Shown here in pieces: positions 1 through 5,273 of a stretch of DNA of 5,273 nt (position 1 is the first letter of the stretch; each line of letters begins with the position of its first letter). This stretch comes from Nocardiopsaceae bacterium (lineage in GTDB: Bacteria > Actinomycetota > Actinomycetes > Streptosporangiales > Streptosporangiaceae). Under the pieces are notes generated by a model, which was not told where the DNA came from, did no database searches, and saw only the letters and a list, made by a program, of their open reading frames with translations. The translations under genes and the position numbers were made by a program. Location: positions 1 to 5,273 of the forward strand of contig JAIRTY010000704.1 in the NCBI GenBank assembly GCA_031254715.1. Direction: 5' to 3'.

Positions 1-21
1 AGCGGGGGTCAGGACTTAACG

Positions 22-36
22 GCTGACAGAATCAGC
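22..36 (-). other. Weak hairpin just after ilvE
   Basis: GCTGA, a 5-nt loop and TCAGC form a perfect 5-bp stem starting 4 nt after the ilvE stop. It is too short to be called a terminator with confidence, and no T-tract follows. Bases 1-39 otherwise show no gene. Confidence 0.2.
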
Positions 37-39
37 GGC

Positions 40-1158
40 TCAGCAGATCTTGTGGATCCAGCCGTGCGGGTCGGGGCGGTCGCCGTACTGGAGCCCGAGC
101 AGTTCCTCCCGCAGCCGCAGCGTGACCGGGCCGGGGCTGCCGTCGCCGACCAGCCATTCGCCGGCCGGGCTCTTGACCTTGCCCACGGGGGTGATCACCG
201 CCGCGGTCCCGCACGCGAACACCTCGCTGATCTCGCCGGACGCGCACCCGGCACGCCACTCGTCCACCGAGATCCGCCCCTCCTCCGCCTTGATGCCAAG
301 CCCCGGCGCGAGCGTCAGCAGGGAGTCGCGGGTGATACCGGGCAGCATGGTGCCGGTCAGGGCAGGGGTCATGATGCTGGCCGAGGATCCGGAGCCGGAC
401 ACGAAGAACAGGTTCATCCCGCCCATTTCCTCGATCCACCGGCGCTCCACCGCGTCCAGCCACACCACCTGGTCGCAGCCGTTGGCGATGGCCTGCTGCT
501 GGCCGGCGAACGCGCCGCCGTAGTTGCCGCCGCACTTGGCCTCGCCGGTGCCGCCCGGCGCGGCCCGGGTGTACTCGGGCGAGATCCAGACCGACACCGG
601 CCGCGCCCCGCCGGAGAAATAGGCGGCCGCCGGCGAGGCGATAAGGGCGAACAGGTACTGCTGCGAGGGCTGGTTGATGCCGAGCCCGGTCTGCGTCGCG
701 ATCATGAACGGGCGCAGGTAGAGGCTGTGGCCCTCGCCGTCGGGCACCCATGCGCGGTCCTGGCTCACCAGCAGCTCGATGGCCCGCACGAAGGCGTCCC
801 CGGGCAGCTGCGGCATCGCCATCCGGCGGGCCGAGCTGCCGAACCGGGCCGCGTTGGCCTGCGGCCGGAAGGCGACGATGGCCCCGCCGTGCTGACGGTA
901 GGCCTTGAGGCCCTCGAAGATCTCCTGCGCGTAGTGGAACACCGAGGTCCCGGGGTCCAGGGTGAACGGCCCGTACGGTTCCAGCCGGCCGTCGTGCCAG
1001 CCCCGGTCCGCCGACCACCGCAGCGTGACCATGTGGTCGGTGAACACCGATCCGAACTTGGGCGCGGCCAGGATTTCAGCGCGGTCGGCAGCGGGCCGCG
1101 GATGATCGCTGACCAGGACGTCGAAGGCAATCTCGCTGGCCGGGCTGGTCGTGGTCAT
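40..1158 (-). CDS. ilvE: Branched-chain amino acid aminotransferase
   Basis: This PLP-dependent, fold type IV aminotransferase interconverts valine, leucine or isoleucine and their 2-oxoacids with glutamate/2-oxoglutarate, the last step of branched-chain amino acid synthesis. The protein is 372 aa, close to the roughly 368 aa of the M. tuberculosis enzyme, and begins MTTTSPASEIAFDV. Visible motifs are HYAQEIFEGLKAYR (75-88), YLRPFMIAT (147-155), the PLP-binding Lys208 in GEAKCGGNYGG, EEMGGMNLFFV (243-253), LPGITRDSLL (272-281) and ACGTAAVITPV (315-325). The segment after Lys208 (GGAFAGQQQA) differs from the more usual AASLLAQ in relatives, a mild variation with the catalytic lysine intact. 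The start is fixed by the strong ribosome binding site at 1167-1175. The gene lies 195 bp after leuB across a hairpin-rich gap, so it may be a separate transcription unit or be expressed at a reduced level from the upstream operon. Antisense and shifted-frame ORFs here are shadows. Confidence 0.96.
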   Translation of the reverse strand: MTTTSPASEIAFDVLVSDHPRPAADRAEILAAPKFGSVFTDHMVTLRWSADRGWHDGRLEPYGPFTLDPGTSVFHYAQEIFEGLKAYRQHGGAIVAFRPQANAARFGSSARRMAMPQLPGDAFVRAIELLVSQDRAWVPDGEGHSLYLRPFMIATQTGLGINQPSQQYLFALIASPAAAYFSGGARPVSVWISPEYTRAAPGGTGEAKCGGNYGGAFAGQQQAIANGCDQVVWLDAVERRWIEEMGGMNLFFVSGSGSSASIMTPALTGTMLPGITRDSLLTLAPGLGIKAEEGRISVDEWRAGCASGEISEVFACGTAAVITPVGKVKSPAGEWLVGDGSPGPVTLRLREELLGLQYGDRPDPHGWIHKIC

Positions 1159-1166
1159 GAGCAGGT

Positions 1167-1175
1167 CCTTCCTCC
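1167..1175 (-). promoter_or_regulatory. ilvE ribosome binding site
   Basis: GGAGGAAGG on the minus strand lies 8 nt before the ATG at 1156-1158. It decides the ilvE start, since the frame stays open for 64 further codons upstream to an ATG at 1350 that has no homology-like content and runs through the hairpins. Confidence 0.85.
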
Positions 1176-1193
1176 CGGCCCGGCCGGGCCGGG
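1174..1193 (-). promoter_or_regulatory. 20-bp palindrome against the ilvE ribosome binding site
   Basis: The half-site CCCGGCCCGG is followed immediately by its reverse complement. In mRNA this can fold as an 8-bp all-GC stem with a 4-nt loop, and its 3' arm includes the first two G residues of the ilvE Shine-Dalgarno stretch (1167-1175). Such a stem could limit ribosome access, or the DNA palindrome could bind a dimeric protein. The sequence is only G and C in very GC-rich DNA, so chance is a serious alternative. Confidence 0.4.
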
Positions 1194-1270
1194 CCACCCG
1201 GGCCGGCCAGCTGCCGGTCCCGGGGCGGCGTGGCCGCTGGGCCGCGCCGCTATCTCCTATCTTGCCTATG

Positions 1271-1297
1271 GCAGCGGCCCTGCGGACCGGCCGCTGC
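1271..1297 (-). terminator. Second perfect hairpin, abutting the first
   Basis: GCAGCGGCC (1271-1279) pairs perfectly with GGCCGCTGC (1289-1297) across a 9-nt loop. It directly abuts the nested hairpin at 1298-1355, so the nascent leuB mRNA would end in two consecutive strong stems. The A/T-richer bases 1250-1270 follow downstream. A tandem U-less terminator is the simplest reading, but a processing or stabilising element is equally possible. Confidence 0.5.
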
Positions 1298-1355
1298 AGG
1301 GCGTGCCCAGCCTCCCGGGCTGCGGCGCGACGGCTTAGCCCGCCAGGCACGCCCT
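1298..1355 (-). terminator. Nested hairpin overlapping the leuB stop
   Basis: A perfect 10-bp inverted repeat (AGGGCGTGCC at 1298-1307 and GGCACGCCCT at 1346-1355) encloses 38 nt. The enclosed segment has its own perfect 6-bp stem (1316-1321 with 1337-1342) or, alternatively, a 5-bp stem (1308-1312 with 1318-1322). The outer arm includes two bases of the leuB TAG. A terminator, 3'-end stabiliser or attenuating structure is plausible. There is no T-tract. Confidence 0.5.
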
Positions 1356-2400
1356 AGCCGGCTACTCGCCCGGCGATGGCGTCACCTATCTCGGGGGTGG
1401 ACCGGGCGGCCGGGGTGCGCTGGCGTTCCACCAGGTCGTCGGCGACCGCCTGCTCGATCCGGGCCGCCTCGGCGGCCAGGCCCTGGTGCTCGCACAGCAT
1501 GGCAGCCGAGAGGATGGCCGCGGTGGGGTCCGCCAGCTGCCGGCCGGCGATGTCGGGTGCGCTGCCGTGGACCGGCTCGAACATGCTGGGCGCATTCCGG
1601 CCCGGGTTGATGTTCCCGCTCGCGGCCAGCCCGATCCCGCCGGCCACCGCCGCGCCCAGGTCGGTCAGGATGTCACCGAACAGGTTGTCGGTCACGATCA
1701 CGTCGTACCGCTCCGGTTGGCTGACGAAGAACATGGACGCCGCGTCCACGTGGTTGTAGTCCACCGCGATCTCGGTGAAGTCCTTGGCGATGGCGTCGGT
1801 CGCGCGCTGCCACAGGTCCCCGGCGTAGGCGAGGACGTTGGTCTTGTGCACCAGCGTCAGCCGCTTGCGCGGCCGGGCGGCGGCGCGCTCGAACGCGTAG
1901 CGGACCACCCGTTCCACTCCGAACGCGGTGTTGATGCTCTCCTGGGTGGCGATCTCGGCCGGGGTCCCCTTCCGCAGCACGCCGCCGGCTCCCGCGTACG
2001 GGCCCTCGGTTCCCTCCCGCACGACCAGCATGTTCACCGACTCCGGCCGGGCGCCGGCGAGCGGCGAGCTGACCCCCGGGTACAGCCGTACCGGGCGCAG
2101 GTTGACGTACTGGTCGAGTTCGAACCGCAGCCGCAGCAGCAGCCCGCGCTCCAGCACCCCGCTCGGCACCGAGGGGTCCCCCACCGCGCCCAGCAGAATC
2201 GCGTCGTGCCCCCGGATCTCCTCGAGCACCTGGTCGGGCAGGGTCTCGCCGGTGCGGTGCCAGCGGGTGGCACCCAGGTCATACCCGGTCTCGTCGATGG
2301 GGACGGCGGCGGCCCGCAGCGCCTTGAGCGCCTCGGCGACCACCTCGGGGCCGATGCCGTCCCCCCCGATGACGGCCACCCTGATCGCGCTAACAGTCAT
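1354..2400 (-). CDS. leuB: 3-isopropylmalate dehydrogenase
   Basis: LeuB oxidises and decarboxylates (2R,3S)-3-isopropylmalate to 2-oxoisocaproate with NAD+ in leucine synthesis. The 348-aa length is normal for the family. Visible motifs are GDGIGPE (13-19); substrate residues Arg92, Arg102, Arg128 (VVREGTEGPY), Tyr135 and Lys186 (VHKTNVL); metal-binding Asp219 (HVDAAS), Asp243 and Asp247 (DNLFGDILTDL); and the NAD-binding HGSAPDIAG (278-286), whose Asp283 fits NAD rather than NADP specificity. The ATG is preferred because the protein begins right at the first beta strand (IRVAVIGGDG) and an in-frame TAG lies four codons upstream. No Shine-Dalgarno sequence precedes it, which suggests translation coupled to the small ORF ending 9 nt before, or a leaderless mRNA. 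The TAG stop is embedded in one arm of a large inverted repeat. The sequence resembles Streptomyces LeuB as I recall it. Confidence 0.97.
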   Translation of the reverse strand: MTVSAIRVAVIGGDGIGPEVVAEALKALRAAAVPIDETGYDLGATRWHRTGETLPDQVLEEIRGHDAILLGAVGDPSVPSGVLERGLLLRLRFELDQYVNLRPVRLYPGVSSPLAGARPESVNMLVVREGTEGPYAGAGGVLRKGTPAEIATQESINTAFGVERVVRYAFERAAARPRKRLTLVHKTNVLAYAGDLWQRATDAIAKDFTEIAVDYNHVDAASMFFVSQPERYDVIVTDNLFGDILTDLGAAVAGGIGLAASGNINPGRNAPSMFEPVHGSAPDIAGRQLADPTAAILSAAMLCEHQGLAAEAARIEQAVADDLVERQRTPAARSTPEIGDAIAGRVAG

Positions 2401-2409
2401 GGCCGAATG

Positions 2410-2583
2410 CTACTGGCCGGGCTGGTGCTCGCGCGGCGCGGCGGTGTCACCGCCGTTGTCCCGCCGGTCCAGCGCCGCCTGCACCGCCTGCGCGGCCTGC
2501 CCGCCCCGTTCCCCGTCCCGGCCCTCCCGGCCGGAGCTGTCGGCAGAGCCAGCGGGCTGGTCCCACCGGTACATGTCGTACAC
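2410..2583 (-). CDS. Small hypothetical protein between serA and leuB (57 aa)
   Basis: This ORF fills most of the 218-bp gap between serA and leuB. It starts at GTG behind a well-spaced GGGGAG and ends in TAG. The translation begins MYDMYRWDQPAGSADSSG and ends AAPREHQPGQ. The first ten residues are aromatic-rich and look like a defined motif. The rest is hydrophilic and low in complexity (Gly, Arg, Ala, Gln, Asp), with a short Ala/Gln stretch (QAAQAVQAALDRRD) that could be helical. There is no signal peptide or membrane segment. By my count 53 of 57 codons end in G or C, as in real genes here. It begins 35 nt after the serA stop and ends 9 nt before the leuB ATG, in the same frame as leuB. 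I do not recognise the family. Alternatives are a translational-coupling leader for leuB or a chance ORF in GC-rich DNA. Confidence 0.6.
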   Translation of the reverse strand: MYDMYRWDQPAGSADSSGREGRDGERGGQAAQAVQAALDRRDNGGDTAAPREHQPGQ

Positions 2584-2589
2584 GCCTTT

Positions 2590-2595
2590 CTCCCC
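2590..2595 (-). promoter_or_regulatory. Ribosome binding site of the small ORF
   Basis: GGGGAG on the minus strand is 6 nt from the GTG at 2581-2583. Spacing to the next in-frame ATG (2572-2574) would be 15 nt, so GTG is the better start. The site has no other gene to serve: leuB starts about 190 nt further on. Confidence 0.6.
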
Positions 2596-2601
2596 TTGCT
2601 C

Positions 2602-2629
2602 GTCAGTCGTCGTGCGTGTCAGTCGTCGT
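2602..2629. repeat. 12-bp direct repeat spanning the serA stop
   Basis: GTCAGTCGTCGT occurs twice on the plus strand (2602-2613 and 2618-2629) with a 16-bp period. On the minus strand one copy encodes the final Asp codons and TGA of serA, and the other lies just after the stop. It looks like a small local duplication. No function is evident. Confidence 0.75.
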
Positions 2630-4214
2630 CCTCGATGTCGACCGTGCGGCCCACGACCGCGCCGATCGTCGAGATGATGTCGTCAAGCACCAGCGGCGGG
2701 ATGGCGGAGTCCACCGTCAGCACGATCAGCGCGTGCCCGCCGCGGGCATCCCGGGATACCTGCATGCCAGCGATGTTGATCCCCTCGCTGCCCAGGATCT
2801 GGCCGACCACGCCCACGATGCCGGGCCGGTCGGTGTAGGTCAGGAACACCATGTGCTCGGCGAGCCCGATCTCGATGTCGAAGCCGTTGATCGCGACCAG
2901 CTTCGGCAGCTGCCGCTGGCCGGTGAGAGTGCCGGACACCGAGACCACCTGGCCGTCCGCCATGGTGCCGCGCAGCGTGACCAGGTTGCGCCAGTCCGGG
3001 CTCTCGGACTCGGTGACGAGGCTGACCTCCAGCCCCCGCTCGGTCGCCAGCAGCGGCGCGTTCACGTAGGTCACCGCGTCCTCGACCACCCGCGCGAACA
3101 CGCCCTTGAGCGCGGCCAGTTGCAGCACCCGCACGTCGCTGACGGCGATCTCGCCGCGCACCTCGACCTCGAGCCGGGCGGCGAGCCCGCCCGCCAGCGC
3201 GGTGAAGATCCGGCCCAGCTTCTCGGCCAGCGGCAGCCCGGGCTTGACGTCCTCGTCCACGGTGCCGCCCTGCACGTTGACCGCGTCCGGCACGAACTCC
3301 CCGGCCAGCGCGAGCCGCACCGACTTGGCCACCTGCACGCCGGCCTTCTCCTGCGCCTCATGGGTGCTGGCGCCCAGGTGCGGGGTGACCACCACGTTGC
3401 CGAACCCGAACAGCGGGCTGCCGGCGGGCGGCTCGGTGGCATATACGTCGAGCCCGGCGCCGGCCACCCGGCCCTCCTTGAGCGCGAGCGCCAGCGCGTC
3501 CTCGTCCACGATGCCGCCCCGGGCCGCGTTCACGATCCGCACGCCGGGCTTGACCAGCCGCAGCTCCCGGTCCCCGAGCAGCCCGATGGTCTCCGCGTTC
3601 CTGGGCAGGTGGACCGAGATGAAGTCCGCTTCGGCCAGCAGCTCCTCCAGGCTGACCAGGCGCGTGCCGGCCTGCCCGGCCCGGGCGGCCGGCACGTACG
3701 GGTCGTAGGCGATCACGTTCATCCCGAACGCCGCCAGCCGCTGGGCGACGAGCGCCCCGATCCGGCCCAGGCCCAGGATGCCCGCGGTCTTCCCGGCCAG
3801 CTCGGTGCCGGTGAACTTCGAGCGCTTCCACTCGCCTGCCGTCAGCGACGCCATCGCCTGCGGCACGTTCCTGGCGAGGGACAGCAGCAGCGCCACCGCG
3901 TGCTCGGCTGCGCTCACGATGTTGGAGCTGGGCGCGTTCACCACCATGACGCCGGCCTTGGTGGCGGCCGCCACGTCGACGTTGTCCAGCCCGACTCCGG
4001 CCCGTGCCACCACACTGAGCCTGGTGGCGTGCTCGAGCGCCTCGGCGTCGATCCGGGTGGCGCTGCGCACGATCACCGCGTCCACGTCGGTGATCGCAGC
4101 CAGCAGGGCGGCCCGGTCGGAGCCGTCCACCTGCCGCAGCTCGAACTCGGATTCAAGTTGCGCGATCGCGGCGGGCGAGAGTTCCTCGGCGACGAGAACG
4201 ACGGGTGCAGGCAC
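2619..4214 (-). CDS. serA: D-3-phosphoglycerate dehydrogenase with C-terminal ACT domain
   Basis: SerA oxidises 3-phosphoglycerate to 3-phosphohydroxypyruvate with NAD+, the first committed step of serine (hence glycine and cysteine) synthesis, in the cytoplasm. The 531-aa length matches the long, type I form. The substrate and NAD domains span about residues 1-315, with the Rossmann motif GLGRIG at 148-153 followed by Asp171. The catalytic set is Arg232 (NAARGG), Glu261 (ATEPP) and His279 (TPHLGAST). An intervening allosteric substrate-binding type domain follows at about 320-450. The ACT domain covers about 455-530. Its Tyr460, Asp462 and Asn480 correspond, shifted by one, to the serine-binding residues known from the M. 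tuberculosis enzyme, so feedback inhibition by L-serine is likely. The start is GTG with a good Shine-Dalgarno site. The protein ends in EDDD, and its stop codon lies in a short tandem repeat. Its place inside a branched-chain amino acid cluster is a known actinobacterial arrangement. Confidence 0.97.
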   Translation of the reverse strand: MPAPVVLVAEELSPAAIAQLESEFELRQVDGSDRAALLAAITDVDAVIVRSATRIDAEALEHATRLSVVARAGVGLDNVDVAAATKAGVMVVNAPSSNIVSAAEHAVALLLSLARNVPQAMASLTAGEWKRSKFTGTELAGKTAGILGLGRIGALVAQRLAAFGMNVIAYDPYVPAARAGQAGTRLVSLEELLAEADFISVHLPRNAETIGLLGDRELRLVKPGVRIVNAARGGIVDEDALALALKEGRVAGAGLDVYATEPPAGSPLFGFGNVVVTPHLGASTHEAQEKAGVQVAKSVRLALAGEFVPDAVNVQGGTVDEDVKPGLPLAEKLGRIFTALAGGLAARLEVEVRGEIAVSDVRVLQLAALKGVFARVVEDAVTYVNAPLLATERGLEVSLVTESESPDWRNLVTLRGTMADGQVVSVSGTLTGQRQLPKLVAINGFDIEIGLAEHMVFLTYTDRPGIVGVVGQILGSEGINIAGMQVSRDARGGHALIVLTVDSAIPPLVLDDIISTIGAVVGRTVDIEDDD

Positions 4215-4223
4215 GGTGATCGG

Positions 4224-4230
4224 CCCTCCA
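4224..4230 (-). promoter_or_regulatory. serA ribosome binding site
   Basis: TGGAGGG on the minus strand lies 9 nt before the GTG at 4212-4214. It fixes GTG as the serA start, and the resulting N-terminus (MPAPVVLVAE) aligns with my recollection of the Mycobacterium protein. Confidence 0.8.
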
Positions 4231-4253
4231 GGGGTCGGTAACGGTGGGTCACC

Positions 4254-4282
4254 AGTCTAACGGGCTTGTGAACGATTTCACG
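4254..4282 (-). promoter_or_regulatory. Possible serA promoter
   Basis: On the minus strand, TAGACT (4254-4259) fits the actinobacterial -10 pattern TANNNT. It sits about 40 nt before the GTG start, which would give a leader of roughly 33 nt including the ribosome binding site. With a 17-bp spacer the -35 hexamer would be CGTGAA (4277-4282), a poor match. The site follows the post-ilvC hairpin and overlaps the dyad at 4268-4281, a consistent layout for a regulated internal promoter. Evidence is motif-level only. Confidence 0.3.
4268..4281. promoter_or_regulatory. Operator-like dyad GTGAA-N4-TTCAC
   Basis: This is a perfect 5-bp inverted repeat with a 4-bp spacer in the ilvC-serA gap. It overlaps where a -35 element would lie for the candidate serA promoter. 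The surrounding bases also hold two direct copies of GAACG on the plus strand (4270-4274 and 4282-4286). This geometry is typical of a dimeric repressor site, but I do not recognise the motif as belonging to a named regulator. A 5-bp arm can arise by chance. Confidence 0.3.
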
Positions 4283-4299
4283 AACGGGGTGCTGACCAG

Positions 4300-4321
4300 C
4301 GCGGCCCCGGCTGGGGCCGCG
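4300..4321 (-). terminator. Strong GC hairpin after ilvC
   Basis: A perfect 9-bp all-GC stem (4300-4308 pairing with 4313-4321) with a 4-nt loop begins 18 nt after the ilvC stop codon. No T-tract follows on the minus strand, so it is not a classical intrinsic terminator. U-less hairpins are often proposed as terminators or mRNA 3'-end stabilisers in high-GC actinobacteria. It could partly separate ilvC expression from serA. Function is inferred from position and stem strength only. Confidence 0.5.
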
Positions 4322-4339
4322 GCCCGGAGCGGTCCCGGC

Positions 4340-5273
4340 TCACTCGTCCTCCTCCGGCTCACCGAGCCAGCTCATGAGCGGCCGGAGCCTCGCCCCGACC
4401 TGCTCGATCTGGTCTGCGTGCAGGGCCTCGCGCCGCTTGATGAAGTTCGGGCGGCCGCTGTCGAACTCCTCGATCAGCTCCCGGGCGAAGCTGCCGTCGC
4501 GGATCTCGCCCAGGATGCGGCGCATCTCCTCCCGGCTCCGCTCGTCAATCAGGCGCGGGCCGCGGGTGTAGCCGCCGTACTCGGCGGTGTCCGAGACCGA
4601 CCAGTACATCTTGGACAGGCCGCCCTCGTACATCAGGTCCACGATCAGCTTCATCTCGTGCAGGCACTCGAAGTAGGCAACCTCCGGCTGGTAGCCGGCC
4701 TCGACCAGGGTGTCGAAGCCCGCCTTGATCAGCTCGGAGACGCCGCCGCAGAGCACCGTCTGCTCGCCGAACAGGTCGGTCTCCGTCTCCTCGGCGAACG
4801 TCGTGGCCAGCGCACCGGCCCGGGTGCCGCCGATCGCCTTGGCGTAGGCGAGGGTGAGCGGCCAGGCGCCGCCGGTGGCGTCCTGCTCGACCGCCACCAG
4901 CACCGGTACCCCGCGCCCCTCGGCGAACTGCCGGCGGACCAGGTGGCCGGGAGCCTTCGGGGCGACCATGCAGACGTCCACCCCGGACGGCGGGATGATC
5001 AGGCCGTACCGGATGTTGAGCCCATGCGCGAAGAACAACGCGTCGCCGTCCACCAGGCTGGGCACGATCGCCTCGGCGTAGAGCGCGCGCTGCAGGTGGT
5101 CAGGGACCAGGACCATGATCAGGTCCGCTTCCTCGCAGGCCTCGGCCGGCGTGAGAACGCGCAGACCCTCGTTCTCGGCCCGCCCCCGGCTGCGCGAGCC
5201 CGCGGGCAGTCCGACCCGCACGTCCACGCCGGAATCCCGCAGCGACAGCGCGTGCGCGTGGCCCTGGCTGCCG
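4340..5273 (-). CDS. ilvC: Ketol-acid reductoisomerase (NADP+), class I, 5'-truncated by window edge
   Basis: This enzyme catalyses the Mg2+-dependent alkyl migration and NADPH reduction of 2-acetolactate or 2-aceto-2-hydroxybutyrate, a cytoplasmic step shared by valine and isoleucine synthesis and feeding leucine synthesis. The window holds 310 complete codons ending in TGA. The frame enters the edge at GSQGHAHALSLRDSGVDV, the tail of the Rossmann GxGxxG fingerprint, so the GTG at 5227 is an internal valine and not the start. In window numbering, the family's essential residues are visible: His83 in FAHGLN, Asp166 and Glu170 in DLFGEQ, Glu202 and Glu206 in ECLHEMKLIVD, and Ser227 in SVSDTAE. 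They all sit 24 residues below the usual class I numbering, so about 24 N-terminal residues are missing and the full protein is near 334 aa. The Ser-rich loop GSRSRGRA after the second strand fits NADPH preference. Upstream ilvB/ilvN would be expected outside the window. Identification is secure. Confidence 0.97.
   Translation of the reverse strand, partial: GSQGHAHALSLRDSGVDVRVGLPAGSRSRGRAENEGLRVLTPAEACEEADLIMVLVPDHLQRALYAEAIVPSLVDGDALFFAHGLNIRYGLIIPPSGVDVCMVAPKAPGHLVRRQFAEGRGVPVLVAVEQDATGGAWPLTLAYAKAIGGTRAGALATTFAEETETDLFGEQTVLCGGVSELIKAGFDTLVEAGYQPEVAYFECLHEMKLIVDLMYEGGLSKMYWSVSDTAEYGGYTRGPRLIDERSREEMRRILGEIRDGSFARELIEEFDSGRPNFIKRREALHADQIEQVGARLRPLMSWLGEPEEDE

Noticed and set aside
1159..1297. 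Leader peptide for classical attenuation before ilvE
   Set aside because: I found no short ORF with a start codon at a sensible distance from a ribosome binding site, and no run of Leu, Val or Ile codons.
52..1338. Long 428-codon plus-strand open frame opposite ilvE
   Set aside because: The translation is low-complexity (Arg, Gly, Ala, His, Pro), has no recognisable domain and lies antisense to a gene with complete catalytic motifs. It is the usual antisense shadow in DNA with very high third-position GC.
1159..1350. N-terminal extension of IlvE by 64 residues to an ATG at 1350
   Set aside because: The extension reads through the hairpins and the ribosome binding site, is Arg/Ala/Gly-rich, and is absent from known homologues. 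The ATG at 1158 has an ideal Shine-Dalgarno site and gives the family length.
1486..2838. 450-codon plus-strand open frame opposite leuB and crossing into the serA end
   Set aside because: It spans two well-supported minus-strand genes and the gap between them, and its translation shows no family motif.
2616..4241. 541-codon plus-strand open frame opposite serA
   Set aside because: It is rich in His, Arg, Gln and Asp with no domain pattern, and it mirrors serA almost end to end. It is an antisense shadow.
4261..4290. SOS (LexA) box suggested by the GAAC elements
   Set aside because: The two GAAC units are in direct, not inverted, orientation, so they do not form the GAAC-N4-GTTC actinobacterial LexA pattern.
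5225..5227. GTG at 5227 as the start of ilvC
   Set aside because: The frame continues upstream to the window edge with the conserved GSQGHAHALSLRDSG segment, so this GTG is an internal valine.

Overview
The window looks like chromosomal DNA from a high-GC actinomycete. It is very GC-rich, third codon positions are strongly G/C, and GTG starts and strong Shine-Dalgarno sites are used. The encoded proteins closely resemble my recollection of Mycobacterium and Streptomyces IlvC, SerA, LeuB and IlvE. The order ilvC-serA-leuB-ilvE is a known actinobacterial arrangement. I cannot place the genus; Streptosporangiales or a related order is only a guess.

All genes lie on the minus strand, so transcription runs from high to low coordinates. 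In that order they are: ilvC (ketol-acid reductoisomerase, 5' end cut by the window edge); a 125-bp gap with a strong GC hairpin, an operator-like dyad and a possible promoter; serA (D-3-phosphoglycerate dehydrogenase, GTG start); a 57-codon small ORF with its own ribosome binding site; leuB (3-isopropylmalate dehydrogenase); a highly structured 195-bp gap with two abutting perfect hairpins and a 20-bp palindrome against the next ribosome binding site; and ilvE (branched-chain aminotransferase). The last 39 bases (1-39) hold only a weak hairpin.

Together the genes cover a shared step of valine and isoleucine synthesis (IlvC), a leucine-specific oxidation (LeuB), the final transamination of all three branched-chain amino acids (IlvE), and the entry step of serine synthesis (SerA). 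Every enzyme has its expected catalytic residues and near-normal length, so none looks broken.

I see no novel defence, mobile or biosynthetic system here. The items most worth a second look are the small ORF between serA and leuB, which is in frame with leuB and separated from it by one TAG, and the hairpin-rich leuB-ilvE gap. Many long open frames on the plus strand and in other minus frames are high-GC shadows.
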